The notes: generated by a model not told the origin, from the letters alone. DNA of 64,000 bases from Polyporus tsugae (GCA_024305745.1 JAHRBS010000005.1:1860001-1924000); one strand, 5' to 3'; numbered from the stretch's first letter, positions 21,440-33,740 are shown. A program made the numbers and translations.

Positions 21440-22472
21440 AGTAAGTCGCCACACCCCTCAGGAGATTTAAATGTGCGGTCCGCTTCGTTCACGACGTTCA
21501 CCTCCCTGCACCCCGGTGGTCCCGGCGCAATCAGGCTGTATCCGACGCATTCCTCCTCGTTCCGCAAACCATCCACGGGGCTCCAACATGATCTCTCGCA
21601 CCCGTTCTCTCCATCCGTAACTTCCATTCGTCCTGGACTAGTCCGTCGCCCTCCAATCCTTCAAGTTCTGATTTACGAGTCCCTTGCGCACCATCGACAT
21701 CCTACCTCGTAACTCTTCTCCTACGTTCTATGTGGACCGCCCCTGCTGGCAGATGCTTGATCTGCCTCCCATCGACCACCGCATTCACATCCCCTCCCTC
21801 CGCTCAGTCCGCACGCAGCGCCACCGAACGTCAATGCAGTCCCGCGCCGGTGATCACCCATCCCCTACGGTCGCCGCCATGCCCGGCTTTGGGTCTACTC
21901 GCATCCGCATATATCCACACCGAGACCTATCCACCCATCCCGTGTTCACAGTGCGGTCCGTTCGCCTCTCGCGCTCTTCCTCCGATCGCCGCTAGGGTCA
22001 CGGCCCCGTGTGTCCCCCGCAGCAAGACCTGCGACCGCGTTCACATTCGTGCGCGTGCTATCAACCTCGGCCTCGCGGCTCCGTATCCCAAGCTGTAGGC
22101 AGATGGTGTCTGCGGGGCCGCTCGTGTCCACAACGTGCTTCTGAGCGTGTAGTTGGGAGAGAGCCGATTCTTGCATACGTCGTGTGGGTTGCAGGTGCCA
22201 TCGCAGGGCCGGGGTCTATTGTTCTGTTCGTGTTCTGATCCGATCTCCGACTCGGAGCCAGTCTTGTTATGCTCGACCTTTACCCTCGCTCTCGTCGTGT
22301 CTCTTCTACTCCTGTGCTCTCTGGCTCTCAGCCCTGTTTACCACGCTGTATTCTCCAGCGTCTCGACATAACTCGTAGATACGAATCGCGATACTGAAGA
22401 GCCCTCGGACGCTATGACTATCCCGTTCTGGCGGCCTTCGAAGACGCGATCTATTCGTCTCGGGGAGAAGCA
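21440..22472. other. 1 kb without a recognisable gene
   Basis: Short serine/proline-rich frames only. Pyrimidine-rich patches resemble 5' leader or spacer sequence. No splice-consistent chain was found. Confidence 0.5.
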
Positions 22473-24060
22473 TCACGAGGAGTGGATATCGATCCCCTCT
22501 GAGTCCATCCTAACCGAGTCCTTCCAATGGTCATCTTCGTAATAAGCTGTCGTGCACGTGGAACCACGGCCAGTACAGTCAGCCCCCTTGTGGTATATTT
22601 GGACGACGACCTGACCGAGGTCGCCAACTGGGTGTTTGGAGATCTTCGCAGCATCGTTTGGAGACGGTTCTGGGGCGTAGAAGATGTGCTCGACGGTGGT
22701 ACCGGTCTCCGCGAGAAGGTCGGCGAAGTCTTTCCCAGTGAAATCAGAGGTAAAAGAGGGCTCGATGGTGAGCTCGCGATGGGGCACGGTTGGCATCCAC
22801 GATCTGAGGATATCTCCGTAGACGGTTTGCAGGGAAGGGTGCTCTTTCGACGAGCGGAGCAGCCAGAGCCTCACCGCACGCAGATTCAGGAAGGGGTCGA
22901 TGTTCAGCCGAGCGTCGTGGCCTGTACCGGGATCAACTGCAGTCAGCGATCCGTCCGTTGGGGGAAGTGCGACGTACCAGAGTTCACGGAGAACAGCTTG
23001 GGTTTGAAGTAGGGGAGGTCGATCTTGAGGACGATGAGAGACTCGGACGGCCCGAGAGCCGACAACAGCCGGTTTGTGCCATGGACGCCAATAGGGTGCG
23101 GTCAACAATAAAATCGATTACTAACGAACAGTTATTCATGGGGGCGCTCCAGGACCCTTTGTTAACCGGTATTATCAACGGTTAATAAACCGGGCGCTAA
23201 AACAGGTCAACAACTGTTAACAATCATTGTTATCCAGTTGTTAACCTATTTGAGCGGCATATCCCGCCATGTCTCGGTGACCAGGCCATTAGAGCCGCCC
23301 TTCCCTTCTGACGATGATAGTAAGTGACGGAACGTAAGTCGTCGCCGATCGGGTCTATGACCATACTAGACACTCAGTAGCCGGATTCACGACGTCCTCA
23401 CGGGGGGTATTGAACAGTTGTTGACGTGGCTTTGCAGACCCTTCCTTTCTAACGGTTAATTAACAGGTTAATAAATTGTTAATAAACACAATGTTAGAAA
23501 GTCTGAGTTGTTGCCCGCACCCTAGACGCCAACGAATGCAGCACAACCGTTGTGAGGATACAACATGATTATATGCTGAGCTGCATCCCCGGCTCACCAG
23601 AAATTTCGGGTGCCAGAGGGCGGACATAACCGAGGACAGTCCACAGCTCAGTGTGTAGATAGATAGATCCTCCGCAAGTTGATAAAGACGTACCCGCATG
23701 AGGATGGAAATACAACGCTGACCAGGTCGAGCTCGGTGATCCTCCCGCTGAACGCCGCAAGGAGGTCGGGAAAGCGCGGGTGCAGCGGCAAGCAATTCCT
23801 TTGCCACAGACTTGCGTGACGCGTCTTGGTGCCACGTCTTGTCCTCGAAGATGCGCCAGAAGTCGAGAAATACGAGGTTGGGGACCGTCGCAAAGAGCGC
23901 GACGACGCTGTACATGTCGGCGGTATCCGTGTGGACGGAGCGGCTGACGAGGATGAGCTGCCGGACATACCTGGCGAAGCGCGGCGAACCTGTAGAAAGC
24001 AGCCGCACCTATTAGCTCGACAGTGCGGAAGAGCATCGTGTGGGAGCTCGGACGCTAGGC
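22473..24060 (-). pseudogene. Decayed F-box gene
   Basis: Reading leftwards, the right part gives MLFRTVELIG and, in another frame, ARYVRQLILVSRSVHTDTAD and VPNLVFLDFWRIFEDKTW. The left part (23108-22473) gives LRELWYVALPP, LRAVRLWLLRSSKEHPSLQ and IEPSFTSDFTGKDFADLLAE. The last block is the family tail also found in the intact F-box genes (TRRDFADVLRDLG; TRAQFVDVLRALG). Several frame changes, and an AT-rich insert at about 23150-23500, separate the halves. It is a non-functional relative of the F-box genes to the left and right. Confidence 0.75.
23155..23495. repeat. AT-rich cluster of GTTAA/TTAAC motifs
   Basis: At least seven GTTAA/TTAAC motifs occur at the two ends of this stretch, many within GGTTAATAA. 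Partial inverted repeats include an imperfect hairpin AACTGTTAACAAT / ATTGTTATCCAGTT near 23206-23236. The base composition contrasts with the surrounding GC-rich DNA. It interrupts the F-box pseudogene and may be a small non-autonomous element. Confidence 0.5.
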
Positions 24061-25522
24061 GCAGCAGATGACGGTGCAGTGGCGAAGTGTCGCGCAGTTA
24101 GAGTGGAAGTGGATGGACTTAACGATGAACCCGTAGACTTCAACTGGCATTAGAGGAGTCCTAGAAGTCACTGAAATGTTGTCAGCCATGTGTAATGGGA
24201 CAGAACAGGAGCATATGGATGGCGACGGGCAACGCGAGGAGTCATGAAAATCCGGGTTAAACTGAACTATATATGATATTACGGATCAGAGACACTATCC
24301 ATGGACAGATACAGAACCCGTTATCGCTGCGATGTATGTGTAAAATACATATGAGTTGTCGTTGGAAGCATGGAAGACAAAGTAGGGAGGGAGATCTATG
24401 TAGCGACACCGGCTCGGGTAAATCCGCAATTGACTTTCCGGGATTCACCGATATTACCGCACGCTCTTGAATCATTGCAGCTTCCATGGCCATTGTCCAA
24501 GGTCCAGTACCACTGGTGTAATGTATCAGCTGAGTTCGTCGTACTTTTTTCGTTCACTTCATTTGCCTCACCACAATCTAAGTGGGTGGTCTCACGCAGC
24601 CTAATTAATACTAGTAGGAGTGTGATGTTTTGGTAAGTCCGTTCCTGTGCTCTCTCTGGCATATCTCTCGACGTTCACGCAGAGACCTCAGTAAAATGAT
24701 AAGACCGCCTGCCCTACACTTCGACATCGTCGAGTCTACGTCATCGACCACGATAGGATCCGGTTTTCAGCCAGGACATTCGGAAAATCGGACCTTCCGA
24801 ACCGGTGACACCATGGCACCTCCTTCCCGAAGCTGCCGTTCAATTCTCACAGACAGTGCGTGTGCCAGACTACCAGTCAAGCCCATTTCGCGTAAATCCT
24901 TGAATGTGCTTACAGCAGCTTACAGAGCTTATGAGCTTTAGTCAGCGCATATCCTGTTCGGCGGGACACCGTCAATCCCGCCTCCAACGTTTCCTGGACC
25001 GGCGGTCCCACGACATTGCGATTGCTAAGGACCGTAGTTCTCGAATTTGGTGGGCACGGTCTCCTTACTCATTTTCTTCGAGACACAATGCTGCCATCTC
25101 GGACAAGGAAGAACGACTTGCCATCGGAGTGCAATGGTGCAATGTGCCGGTCATCTGGACGGCTCAGCTATCGATCGCAGTAAGGGATCCATCGCGTTGG
25201 GAATAGTCGAATCGTGTTGAGGTGGAAACACCGTCTGCAAGTATACTGATATTACATAGCATGCAAGGAGGTTCGACGATCCAGTCCACCGTTAACGAAC
25301 GCATTCCAGCTGATCTCCCTCTAGTCCGAACTGTTAAACTTTTCACCGCCATCCGAAGCGCCGGAGAATCGCGATTCAATTCCGTTATCTGCGGCTTCCG
25401 TTGGGTGACCCATGTTAACGTCCTCCGTCCTACTTAAGACAGTCGCGAGCCCTCTTGTCAGACTTCATCTCCTCCCGTATTCTCGCATCTCTCTTCGAGG
25501 ACTCATTCGTGGCAAACACAGG
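24061..25522. other. 1.4 kb without a recognisable gene
   Basis: No family-like protein and no consistent exon chain was found. The right 300 bp is likely the promoter and 5' UTR of the flavin-reductase-like gene. Confidence 0.45.
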
Positions 25523-26688
25523 ATGCCTGATACTCCCTTGCCAGCATTCAACCGCGAGACCCACGCGAAGTACTCCGAAAGCCCGAACCCGACGTTCAGC
25601 TACGGACAGAAGGTCGACGCCACCGAAGACGGCAAGAAGTGGCTCGAAGGCGAGAAGGCCGGGTGGACCGTCGTCGATCCTTCGAAGGAGGAGTCAAGGT
25701 TAGTCGCATTGCCCTTAGGCTTATCGTACTGCATGTACTAGCATACGCTAACTTATCCGGATTCTCGTCCTAACAGGAAGATCGTGAGATCCCCTTGGCT
25801 TGCACGCGCATATATCCACCCACAGTACTGACCCGCCATGTCCTTGCAGTACGCGCTTATGATTAGCGGGATCGTCCCCCGCCCCATCGCGTTCGTCTCC
25901 TCGGTCTCGGAAGGCGGGGTTGAGAACCTGGCGCCGTTCAGGTAAACCACTCCCACGCGGTTCGGGCGTACGGACGCCTAATATTACCTGGTGCAGCGCT
26001 GACTGAGCCCGCTCCCCTTCGCCGCAGTTGGTTCAACCAAGTCACGCAGTCGCCGCCGCTCATCTCCGTGTCCATCTCGCAGCTGTCCGATGGCAGCCTG
26101 AAGGACACCGCGGACAACATCAAGAAGACGAAGCAGTTCACAGTGAACATCATCAGCGAGCCGTTCGTCGAGAACGCGAATGTTACGTCGCTCGACTCCC
26201 CGCGAGAGGTCAGCGAGTGGGACATCTCCGGCCTGACGAAAGCACCCAGCGTATGCGTAGAATATATGCGCGATTCCTAGGCTCTCACAAGCTAACGTTC
26301 AACATTGTACAGGTTCACGTCAAGGCTCCCCGCGTCAAGGAGAGCGCGTTCAGCATGGAATGCGAGGTTCGTCTGCCCTCGCCGCAATGCATACAAGGAT
26401 CTACAATCTAACGTTCGAGGTGTGGCGCAGCTGTTCCAGGCGGTAGACATCATCCATCCGGAGACCGGCGAGCAGACGGCCACGCTAGTGATCGGCCTCG
26501 TCAAGTACTTCCACGTCCGAAACGACGTGCTGAACGAACGCGGCCTGGTCGACTTTACGAAGCTCAAGCCGATCGGCCGTATCGGCGACATCTCGTACAC
26601 GCGCGTTGGCGACGGGTTCCGCCTCGCCCGCCCGAGCTGGGCGGCAGAGGGCCCGAAGATCCAGGAATATCTCAAGTCCACTCTGTAG
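25523..26688 (+). CDS. Flavin reductase-like, FMN-binding split-barrel protein (269 aa)
   Basis: Six exons (25523-25698, 25777-25783, 25850-25941, 26028-26250, 26313-26366, 26431-26688) make a 269-residue protein. The core LMISGIVPRPIAFVSSVS...NLAPFSWFNQV is the flavin reductase-like domain, which binds FMN in a split beta-barrel. Later blocks are KQFTVNIISEPFVE and ATLVIGLVKYFHVRNDVL. Such fungal proteins are about this size and are thought to be oxidoreductases using reduced flavin; the substrate is not known. The second exon is only 7 bases (completing SRKI), yet it is required to keep the frame and the conserved KIYAL junction. No targeting peptide is obvious. It is convergent with the RdRP-helicase gene, with 95 bp between the stops. 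Confidence 0.9.
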
Positions 26689-26783
26689 ATCACGAGGAGC
26701 GCATGCGCATGGTGGTGTATTGGGCCGTCGCTGGTTGCTCTGTACATTGTAGATGCGAAGGTGAAGATACAAGGCGTGTACCA

Positions 26784-29700
26784 TTATGTGTTCTCCGGCC
26801 GCGCGATGACGACTTCAGTGCACGCCGCCAGCGCCCGCTTCCACAGCGTGCTGGTGGCCTCCAGCGTTCTCCGATCCCCGACGATTATGAGCCCGAACTT
26901 CGGACGCGTCCACGCGACGTTCAGCCGCCGCTCGTCCTCCACGAACCCGATGTCCCCGTCCGCGTTACAGCGCACCGTGGAGAAGACGACGATGTCCCCC
27001 TCGCGCCCTTGGAACCCGTCAATCGTGCTGACGACGACGTCCATCCCTCCTGGAATCGTCTGCCGGAGGAGCTGCACCTGCCTCGAGTACGGCGTCAGCA
27101 CCGCGATAGTGAGGCCTTGGAGGCGTGCGCGATGGTCGTTGTCGCCGTGCGGCTCGATCGGCGTGCGGAGCAGGGAGATGATGTGCTTTACGAGCGCGAC
27201 TTGACCCGCGTTGCTCTTCGACAACCTCCCGTCCCGTAGTCCTCTTCCGACGTGCACGGGACGAAGACGACGGGGCTGATGTGGCCGTTCTCAGGGTCCC
27301 GCGGCCAGAGGAAGGACGAGATTCCGAGCGTGGCCGCGATCTCCGCTTCGCGGGGTGTGCCTGTCTGGAGGCGTCCCTCGTAGAACTCTTGAGAAGGGAA
27401 ATGTGCTACCGCCGCGGAGAACCGATATTGTACCTGTGACCCGGGGATCGAATAAGTACTGCTTATACGCGGTCACAGAAGGTAAAATCGGGAAGGTCAT
27501 CGTACCTCGAGCATAGTTCTTATCATGCCGGGGTATTCGTTACCTTTCCAGAGCCTCTCGAACAAAGACTTGTCGAACTCGAGCGCCTTGCCCATGGGTT
27601 TCACCGTAGGACGCAGTTGTACACTATGAACAGTTGCAGCTGCCATCAGCGAGCTGAGCTGAGGCTCTTTACAGTAGCTGCGACTCACTGATCTCCGACA
27701 AGGATGGCTCGTTCGCACCCTTTGACCAAGGGGATCAAAGCACAAGGCTCGGTGATCTGAGACGCTTCATCGATGAGGACTGTGTCGAAGTCGATGTTCC
27801 GCAACACGCCGAGCCCGGCGCCGGCACAGGTGGTGAAGACGATCCGGGCTTCCTTTACTCGCTTCACAGCCTTTTGCACGAGCCTCGGATTGTCCGTGAT
27901 GCTGCCGCCGAGACGCGAGTCGACTGTGAACTTTTGCAGGTTCTTGTTGACCTTTGAGCTTTCGGTCGCTGATCGGATGATCTGCTCCTCGTTGAGGAGC
28001 GGATGCGAGGCGTTGTACGCTACGAATCGTTCTAGCACATTGTCCACAGCTATTTATCCACGAGGCCAAGTAAGTCACCAAACTCAACGAGTCACGTTAA
28101 ATCTCAACTTACCGTTGTGCGTCGAGGCGGTCATGAGAATCTTCGCCTTGGGAAATCGTCGCAGGTACTGAACCAGGATTTGTACCACAACGGTTGTCTT
28201 TCCGGTCCCTGAAGCAGTGTCAGTCCATGTGTTGGATACGGTATATGCGCGATCTGCTCACCTGGCGGACCCCATATGAGGCAGAGGCAACTGGAGACGG
28301 CCAGCCGAACTGCCATACGCTGACTCTCGTTCAGGGTCGCATCCACATATCCCAACAAAGTGTCAGCAGGAGTGTCAGCAGGAGTGTCCGCGCCCTCTGA
28401 ACGAATATCACTGCTCTCCGCGGCTGATACTGCACCACTCGCCACAGGATCGAGTCCGACAAGGATATGGTTGAAGCGACAGCATTCATACCCCCTTTTG
28501 GCGAGCTTGAGGACTGCAGCGAGCATGGCCGCCGACGTCGCCGTACCGGCAGCGTTGAAGATGTTCCAGTCCACGTCATGCCATTCGGGAGGAAGAGGCT
28601 GCTTCACGTCAAGATAGAGTTCGCCACGAGATGATCTCAAGACAACTGCGTCAACGACGGCGGGTGCGAGCGTGGAAGACGGCGCGACGGAGGCAACCTG
28701 AAGGCGTACGTGATCGTGGATACGGGGAGGAGCAGGGAGATCGACGCGGGTATGAGCGACCACTACAGTCCTCGTCGCCTCTGTAGCCTGGGTGGGGTCG
28801 TCCTCTTCAGCTGCCTTCGGGGGAACGAGCTTCGCTCTTGCGGGAGCGGTCGCTTGCCTCCTGGGCTTGCCGGAGTCATCGCAAGCACAAGTATCAGCAG
28901 CCTCCTCCGCCCTGTCGAAGACAACGCCGAGCCCGTGTTTGTGGGCATGCTCCATAGCCGGGCTGCGTCTTCGAGACTCGAGGCGGCTCTCGTGGAGGAC
29001 GAGAAGCACTTCTTGAACCAACTTCGACGACCTGATGCATAGCGCCGCTGCCCACAGGACGTCCAAGTAAATCTTCAAGTCGAGTTGGTCGATCGCCGGT
29101 GTGAGGCGCTCGAGGGCAGCTAACGCGGCAATCCCCATCTCGTTGGCCGAACGAATCACGCGCCGGATGACGGCGGGAGCTAGCAGAGAAACTTCGTCGG
29201 GCAATGTTTCAGGGATTTCCGGGAGGAAGCGCTTCAACATGCAGTACGCGAGCGAGGGATATGCGTCCATGCAAAGTTGGAGGCCGCCCAGATCCAGGTC
29301 GGGTCGATCCAGCAGGATTGTGAAAATGATGAAGACGCGACTTTCGACGCGATGCCCAACTGCGATGTCGAAGTACGTGTGAAGTCCCTCGTTCTCCAAC
29401 GTGGCGAGGATCTGTCTAGCGCGATCCAATGCGGTGTGCTGATTGAAAAGCACAGAACCAACGGCGTCTTCGCCCCAGTCATAGGCTGCGATAGAGGCAA
29501 GCGTGAAGGTCTGCTTAGCGTAGTCAAATCGCTTTAGAGACTCTTCTGTTTGGACGCTGGGGTATGAATCATGATGAGGAAGGGATTTTATAAAACGACC
29601 AGGGGGAGAGGCTTACTATTCAAATCGCAGATTGAAGGCCGGGTGAGCTATCCGATCACGACACGAGACTACATGGATTTCCATATTCACGACCGGCGAG

Positions 29701-32700
29701 CGACGTACACGCCCACATTGCTAGCGGAATACTGTCAGTTATGGATTAGACATTTACGGTTTATTGAATTACGTACCTGCTGAATACGACGAGATATCTT
29801 GTTCAGCGCGATGCTCGTGACGATTTCAGCTCCCGACGCAGCTGGAGGGCGGGTGAGGAAAACAAAGCTGTTGTCTCGTTGTTTGTCGAAAAGCTGCATC
29901 ACGTTGTCCCCGCAATATAAGCGGTAGCCAGGCGTGCCTTGCCAGTACGTGGACATAAGCCCGGACGCCTTGGGCATGAAGGAGCAAACGACGACGTTCT
30001 GGTCCCCCTCCGCCTGCAACCAACAACATAAGCAGAGGTATCCCACACGAGGAAAGAATCAACTGACGTCACTATCCCACGCAATCGGTCCACGAAGGAA
30101 TACTCCCACAGAGAACCGGTCGTCCGTCTAAGGCGTCCATTCAGTGACGTGCGAGTAAACGACAAGAACCGGTCATACCTTGATAACGAGGAGTCGCCTC
30201 TCGAAGTTCTGCGTAGCCTCTCGTAAATACTCGAAGAATGCCGCGCGTCCTTGCTGCGTTGAGCTGTATAGTTGTTGGAGGCGCAGCGGACCACCCAGCT
30301 TTCGATCTTCAAGATCGTGAGGCTGAAGGATCTCCGAGCGCATCAAGCTGAGATGTTGACCATTAGTCGAAGCGCTGTAGTGGTGAACACAAAGCGGGCT
30401 CTGACCTGTTCCATACATAAGGGCCCCTTTCTGGAGTAAGCCCCAGCTGGAGGCTCAATGCGTACTTCTCAGCAGTCGAGAACGCGCTGAATTCAATGTG
30501 CCCGAGATGTCGACGAATATCGAGATGGCGTTTGTTGGCGAATCGCACAGCCATCATGGCCAACTCGTACTCGGACACTGCCAGTTTCTCCGAGGTCAGG
30601 AGGGCGACGAGAACGTCCTCCGCTTCGGCATCGTCGCCAACTCGGTCCTCGGGAGGAGTGGTTTGCAGAAACTCGTCATGAAACACCTTGGCAGCCTCCT
30701 GAAGCTGATCGAGGATGAACGGCACCGCCTGGTCCGTGGGAGCATTGAGAAGCCGTTCAGGTATCTGTACGGAGCCGCCATCGACGACGAGGGAATGGAG
30801 CGCATTGAGGTCTTGACATTCGTCGCTCATGGCGCCCTTGGGGCTGTACCGAACCCACTTGTTGTGCAAGTTCACGATCTTGGCGAGGGACATGCTAGGA
30901 CAAACCGTTAATCAGAGCGCATCGTGGCTAGCGTGTCATGCCACAGACCTGTTATAGGAGGCAAAATGTCGAGCGAGATCTTCACGCGTCACATTGTTCA
31001 CAACGCGTTCTTTCGGCGCTGGGTACGTGTAGGACTGCAAAAGATGTTACCAGACATAGAGAGGATTGTGGATGCGAAACATACCTCTGCGACCTTGCTA
31101 GGTACAAAGTCGGGATCCCATATCACGGTGTACTCGTCACCGTCTATGCATACGTGTATAAGCACGGTCAATCACTGTCACTGGCAACAAGCCGCAGTGC
31201 GTACCTAGGTCACCACCTGCACTCATTGATGGCACCGCACGACGTCCCCTAGAGGCGAACACGATACAGTCGACAAGATGCGAGAGCTTCGGATGCGCCA
31301 CTGCCCAGAGCTTCAAGCAGTCTCCGGGATGCAAGCACGGGTTCCGAACAACCAGTACTTGCGTGTTCGTCAACGTCGTTACGCCCTTGCGCGGCACCGA
31401 CACCCTAACATGGACCTCGCCCTCCTTGAGCACGCCATATGGGTCGCAGATGCCAAAGAGGAACCGCGACTTGGGTATGATCATCCGTGCGCGGAACTTG
31501 TCCTTCTTCTTGAATGAGCCGATCTCGGCTAGCTGGGCGGAGCGGATCGTCCTCTGGATGTCAGGCGAGTCGAGTCCGTTCAGCAGGAGACGCCCCGCCG
31601 CCTCGAACTGCTTCAGCGCGCAGAGGATGTTGAAAGCGACTTGCCAGTCGGTCGATGCCGTGCGGAGCCACTCGTGATAGTCGGACTGGCGCTTGAGGAA
31701 CGTTTCTGCCGGGATGCCTAGGCTGGAGAGAAGGACGACGATCTCGTTGTTGAGACGCGCGAAAGAATACGGGACGGAGTAGGCGACGACAGAGAACGTG
31801 TTGCTTGTCGTAGCGCGAAACTTCTTCTGGCTGGCCCGGAACTGGGCGACGCATTCCTTGTTCAGCTCCGGATGGAGCATGACGACACCCTACAGTGGCG
31901 ATGTTTGTCACACCGTCCCCACGCATTCCCTTGAATTGCGACTTTGTATCCCTTGTACCTGTCGGGTACTAATTAGCAAGAGACGTGGGCGAGGTCAACA
32001 TAGGGCCTACCTGATCTGGAACACGCAAGGGGTGTAGGGTCGACCATGGAACCTGAGCCCTTTCTGGCGGCTCAAAAGGCGGGCGAACTGGGGCCCAATC
32101 AACCCGCACCCGTCCGAGAAGTTTTCACCATCGAAAATGATGTCCTCGATGTCCTCCGTGACTTTCGGGTCGAGGTTCCAGTCCATCTCAGCTTTCGAAA
32201 ACAGGAGGCCAATCCGCTTCGCACCTGACAGGCACCATCAGCATCTACGCGATGTGGAGAATGTGTAGGGACCGACACTTTGCGACGTTCTTGATCTTCC
32301 CAAACTCTCCATAGCTGTTGATCCGTCGTTCGAGCTCTTGGTCTGTTCCAGCCCTCAGAAAACAACTGCCCGATCGCTACAGAATGAGACACTCCATCAG
32401 GATTAAGAGAGCCTAGGAACCCACCAGTTGCGAATTGCTATGACCGTAGAACCGATACTCGACGCCATTCAGCTGAAGCTTAGTTTTGAAGAAGCGCAAC
32501 TTGTAGTCCCTATTCGTCGCGGGGGGGCGATCGGGGAATCGGAGCCCATCAAACGACGCGAGAACGAACTTTGTGGGATCGTCCGACTGTAGAATCCTGT
32601 TGGCGGGGAAGAGCGTCTAATCCAATCGGATCGCCTCAGCCGTGAACGCAATATGTACGCCCATACTAGGGCGTTTAGAGGGGGGGAGTCGGGCGTTGAA

Positions 32701-32751
32701 GACCCACTCCGTATCATCGGGAGACGGATTCGCGTGGAGTATGAGACTCAT
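26784..32751 (-). CDS. RNA-dependent RNA polymerase joined to SF1 helicase, probably damaged
   Basis: Eukaryotic (QDE-1/Rdp1-type) RdRP followed in frame by a UPF1-like SF1 helicase. Main RdRP exons: 32616-32425, 32376-32277, 32224-32011, 31958-31943 (16-nt exon), 31889-31205, 31143-31085, 31034-30949, 30894-30406, 30347-30179, 30127-30068, 30013-29777, 29731-29691. The catalytic GGDLDGD motif is split by intron 31204-31144. Intron 29690-29557 leads into the helicase exons 29556-28262, 28208-28113, 28049-27689, 27623-27506 and 27433-26784. Helicase motifs: GPPGTGKT, DEAS, GDHVQL, QYRF, DGFQGREGD, NVAWTRPK. The helicase part has no ATG near its start, which supports one gene. RdRPs make double-stranded RNA for silencing. 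The start is uncertain: the usual long N-terminal region is missing. Damage: TAG at 32617-32619 (or a splice acceptor) and a frameshift near 27220-27238 before motifs V and VI. Confidence 0.82.
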
Positions 32752-33030
32752 TCCGGGGAGTGGAAACACAGATGTTGAGCAAAAGAGTCTTAATTCTGGG
32801 ACGAGGGGGGATGGTCAACGGTGCTTCCTCCAAGATGTCCGCACGTGCACTTCCCGCAGCACACGAAACCTTGTTGTCTGTGAGAAGAACGCACAGCACA
32901 CGAGTTCACTGCAAAGAAACAAGGCCAGGAGAATCAGAACTATCCTCAACGACACCCATCCAGCAGCTGTGAGTAGACAAATGATTCGAAGTGAATTACA
33001 GTTGACTGATGCGAACGAACGTCAAAGAGG

Positions 33031-33740
33031 ATGTCAAGTCCTGCGGATCCAGAATGCACGACAATTTTCGTGCTTGGGCCATCCTCGAGCGGAAAAACGA
33101 CTCTTTGCGACGCTCTCGCGGCTGTGCTATAGATTCCACGCCCCATGTACATCAATGAGGTCGCCAGAACCGTTATGAAGACTCACCGATTCACTCGAGA
33201 TGACGTGGACACGTATGAGATGCAACACGCGATCATGGAAGCGCAGCTCGCGGCAGAACGAACAGCAATCGCATCGGCGATGGGAGGGCCCAGGACGTAT
33301 GTTCCACTGATCCTGAGCGACCGCTCGGCCATCGATCCGTGTGTGTATGCGGCAGCGTCGACGGTACCTGGTGCGGAAACGCGAATTCAGAAGTAGTTAC
33401 GGCACGAGGGGTTACAGGAGATGTTACCTTTTTACAGAAAGTCCTTGTTTGGTGAGCATACAGCCCATTCAGCGGACTGTAATCGGCTCATGAAGGTACC
33501 CTACTGGCAGTTGTACTAGAGTCCGTGCCAGAGTGGATAGAAGACGACGGCGTCCGGTCACTTGAGGACCCTCAAAAGTATGGCGAGGTGTTGCATTGCA
33601 TCCTCGCAGAACTAGGAATCGCATATATTGCCCTGTCGCAGTCGGTGAAGGACCTCAAGGAGCGAGTGGCATATGTCACGGAGGAGCTGGCGTGGATGAA
33701 CCGCGCGAATCTAGGAAATATCGTGCCATCTGCCGCGTAG
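33031..33740 (+). pseudogene. NadR/Ttd14-like P-loop ATPase with two in-frame TAG codons
   Basis: Two exons (33031-33451 and 33496-33740) join in frame across a 44-bp intron to give about 221 codons. Walker A is LGPSSSGKTTL at residues 13-23; the next block is MYINEVARTVMKT, then LILSDRSAIDP and a C-terminal VVLESVPEWIEDDGVRSL. This order is that of the AAA_28 (NadR/Ttd14-like) ATPases of fungi, whose exact role is not established. TAG codons at 33130-33132 and 33394-33396 interrupt an otherwise continuous frame, so the gene is likely dead or needs unusual decoding. An ATG at 33145 could start a product lacking Walker A. It lies head-to-head with the RdRP-helicase gene, about 280 bp away. Confidence 0.75.

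Noticed and set aside
28361..28395. Tandem GTGTCAGCAGGA repeats as a possible repeat array or CRISPR-like element
   Set aside because: Only two to three units, and they encode a DTPADTPADT linker within the helicase exon.
28131..29453. Helicase as an independent gene starting at 29453
   Set aside because: The apparent start is GTG inside an open exon that extends upstream to a good acceptor at 29557 in phase with the RdRP exons.
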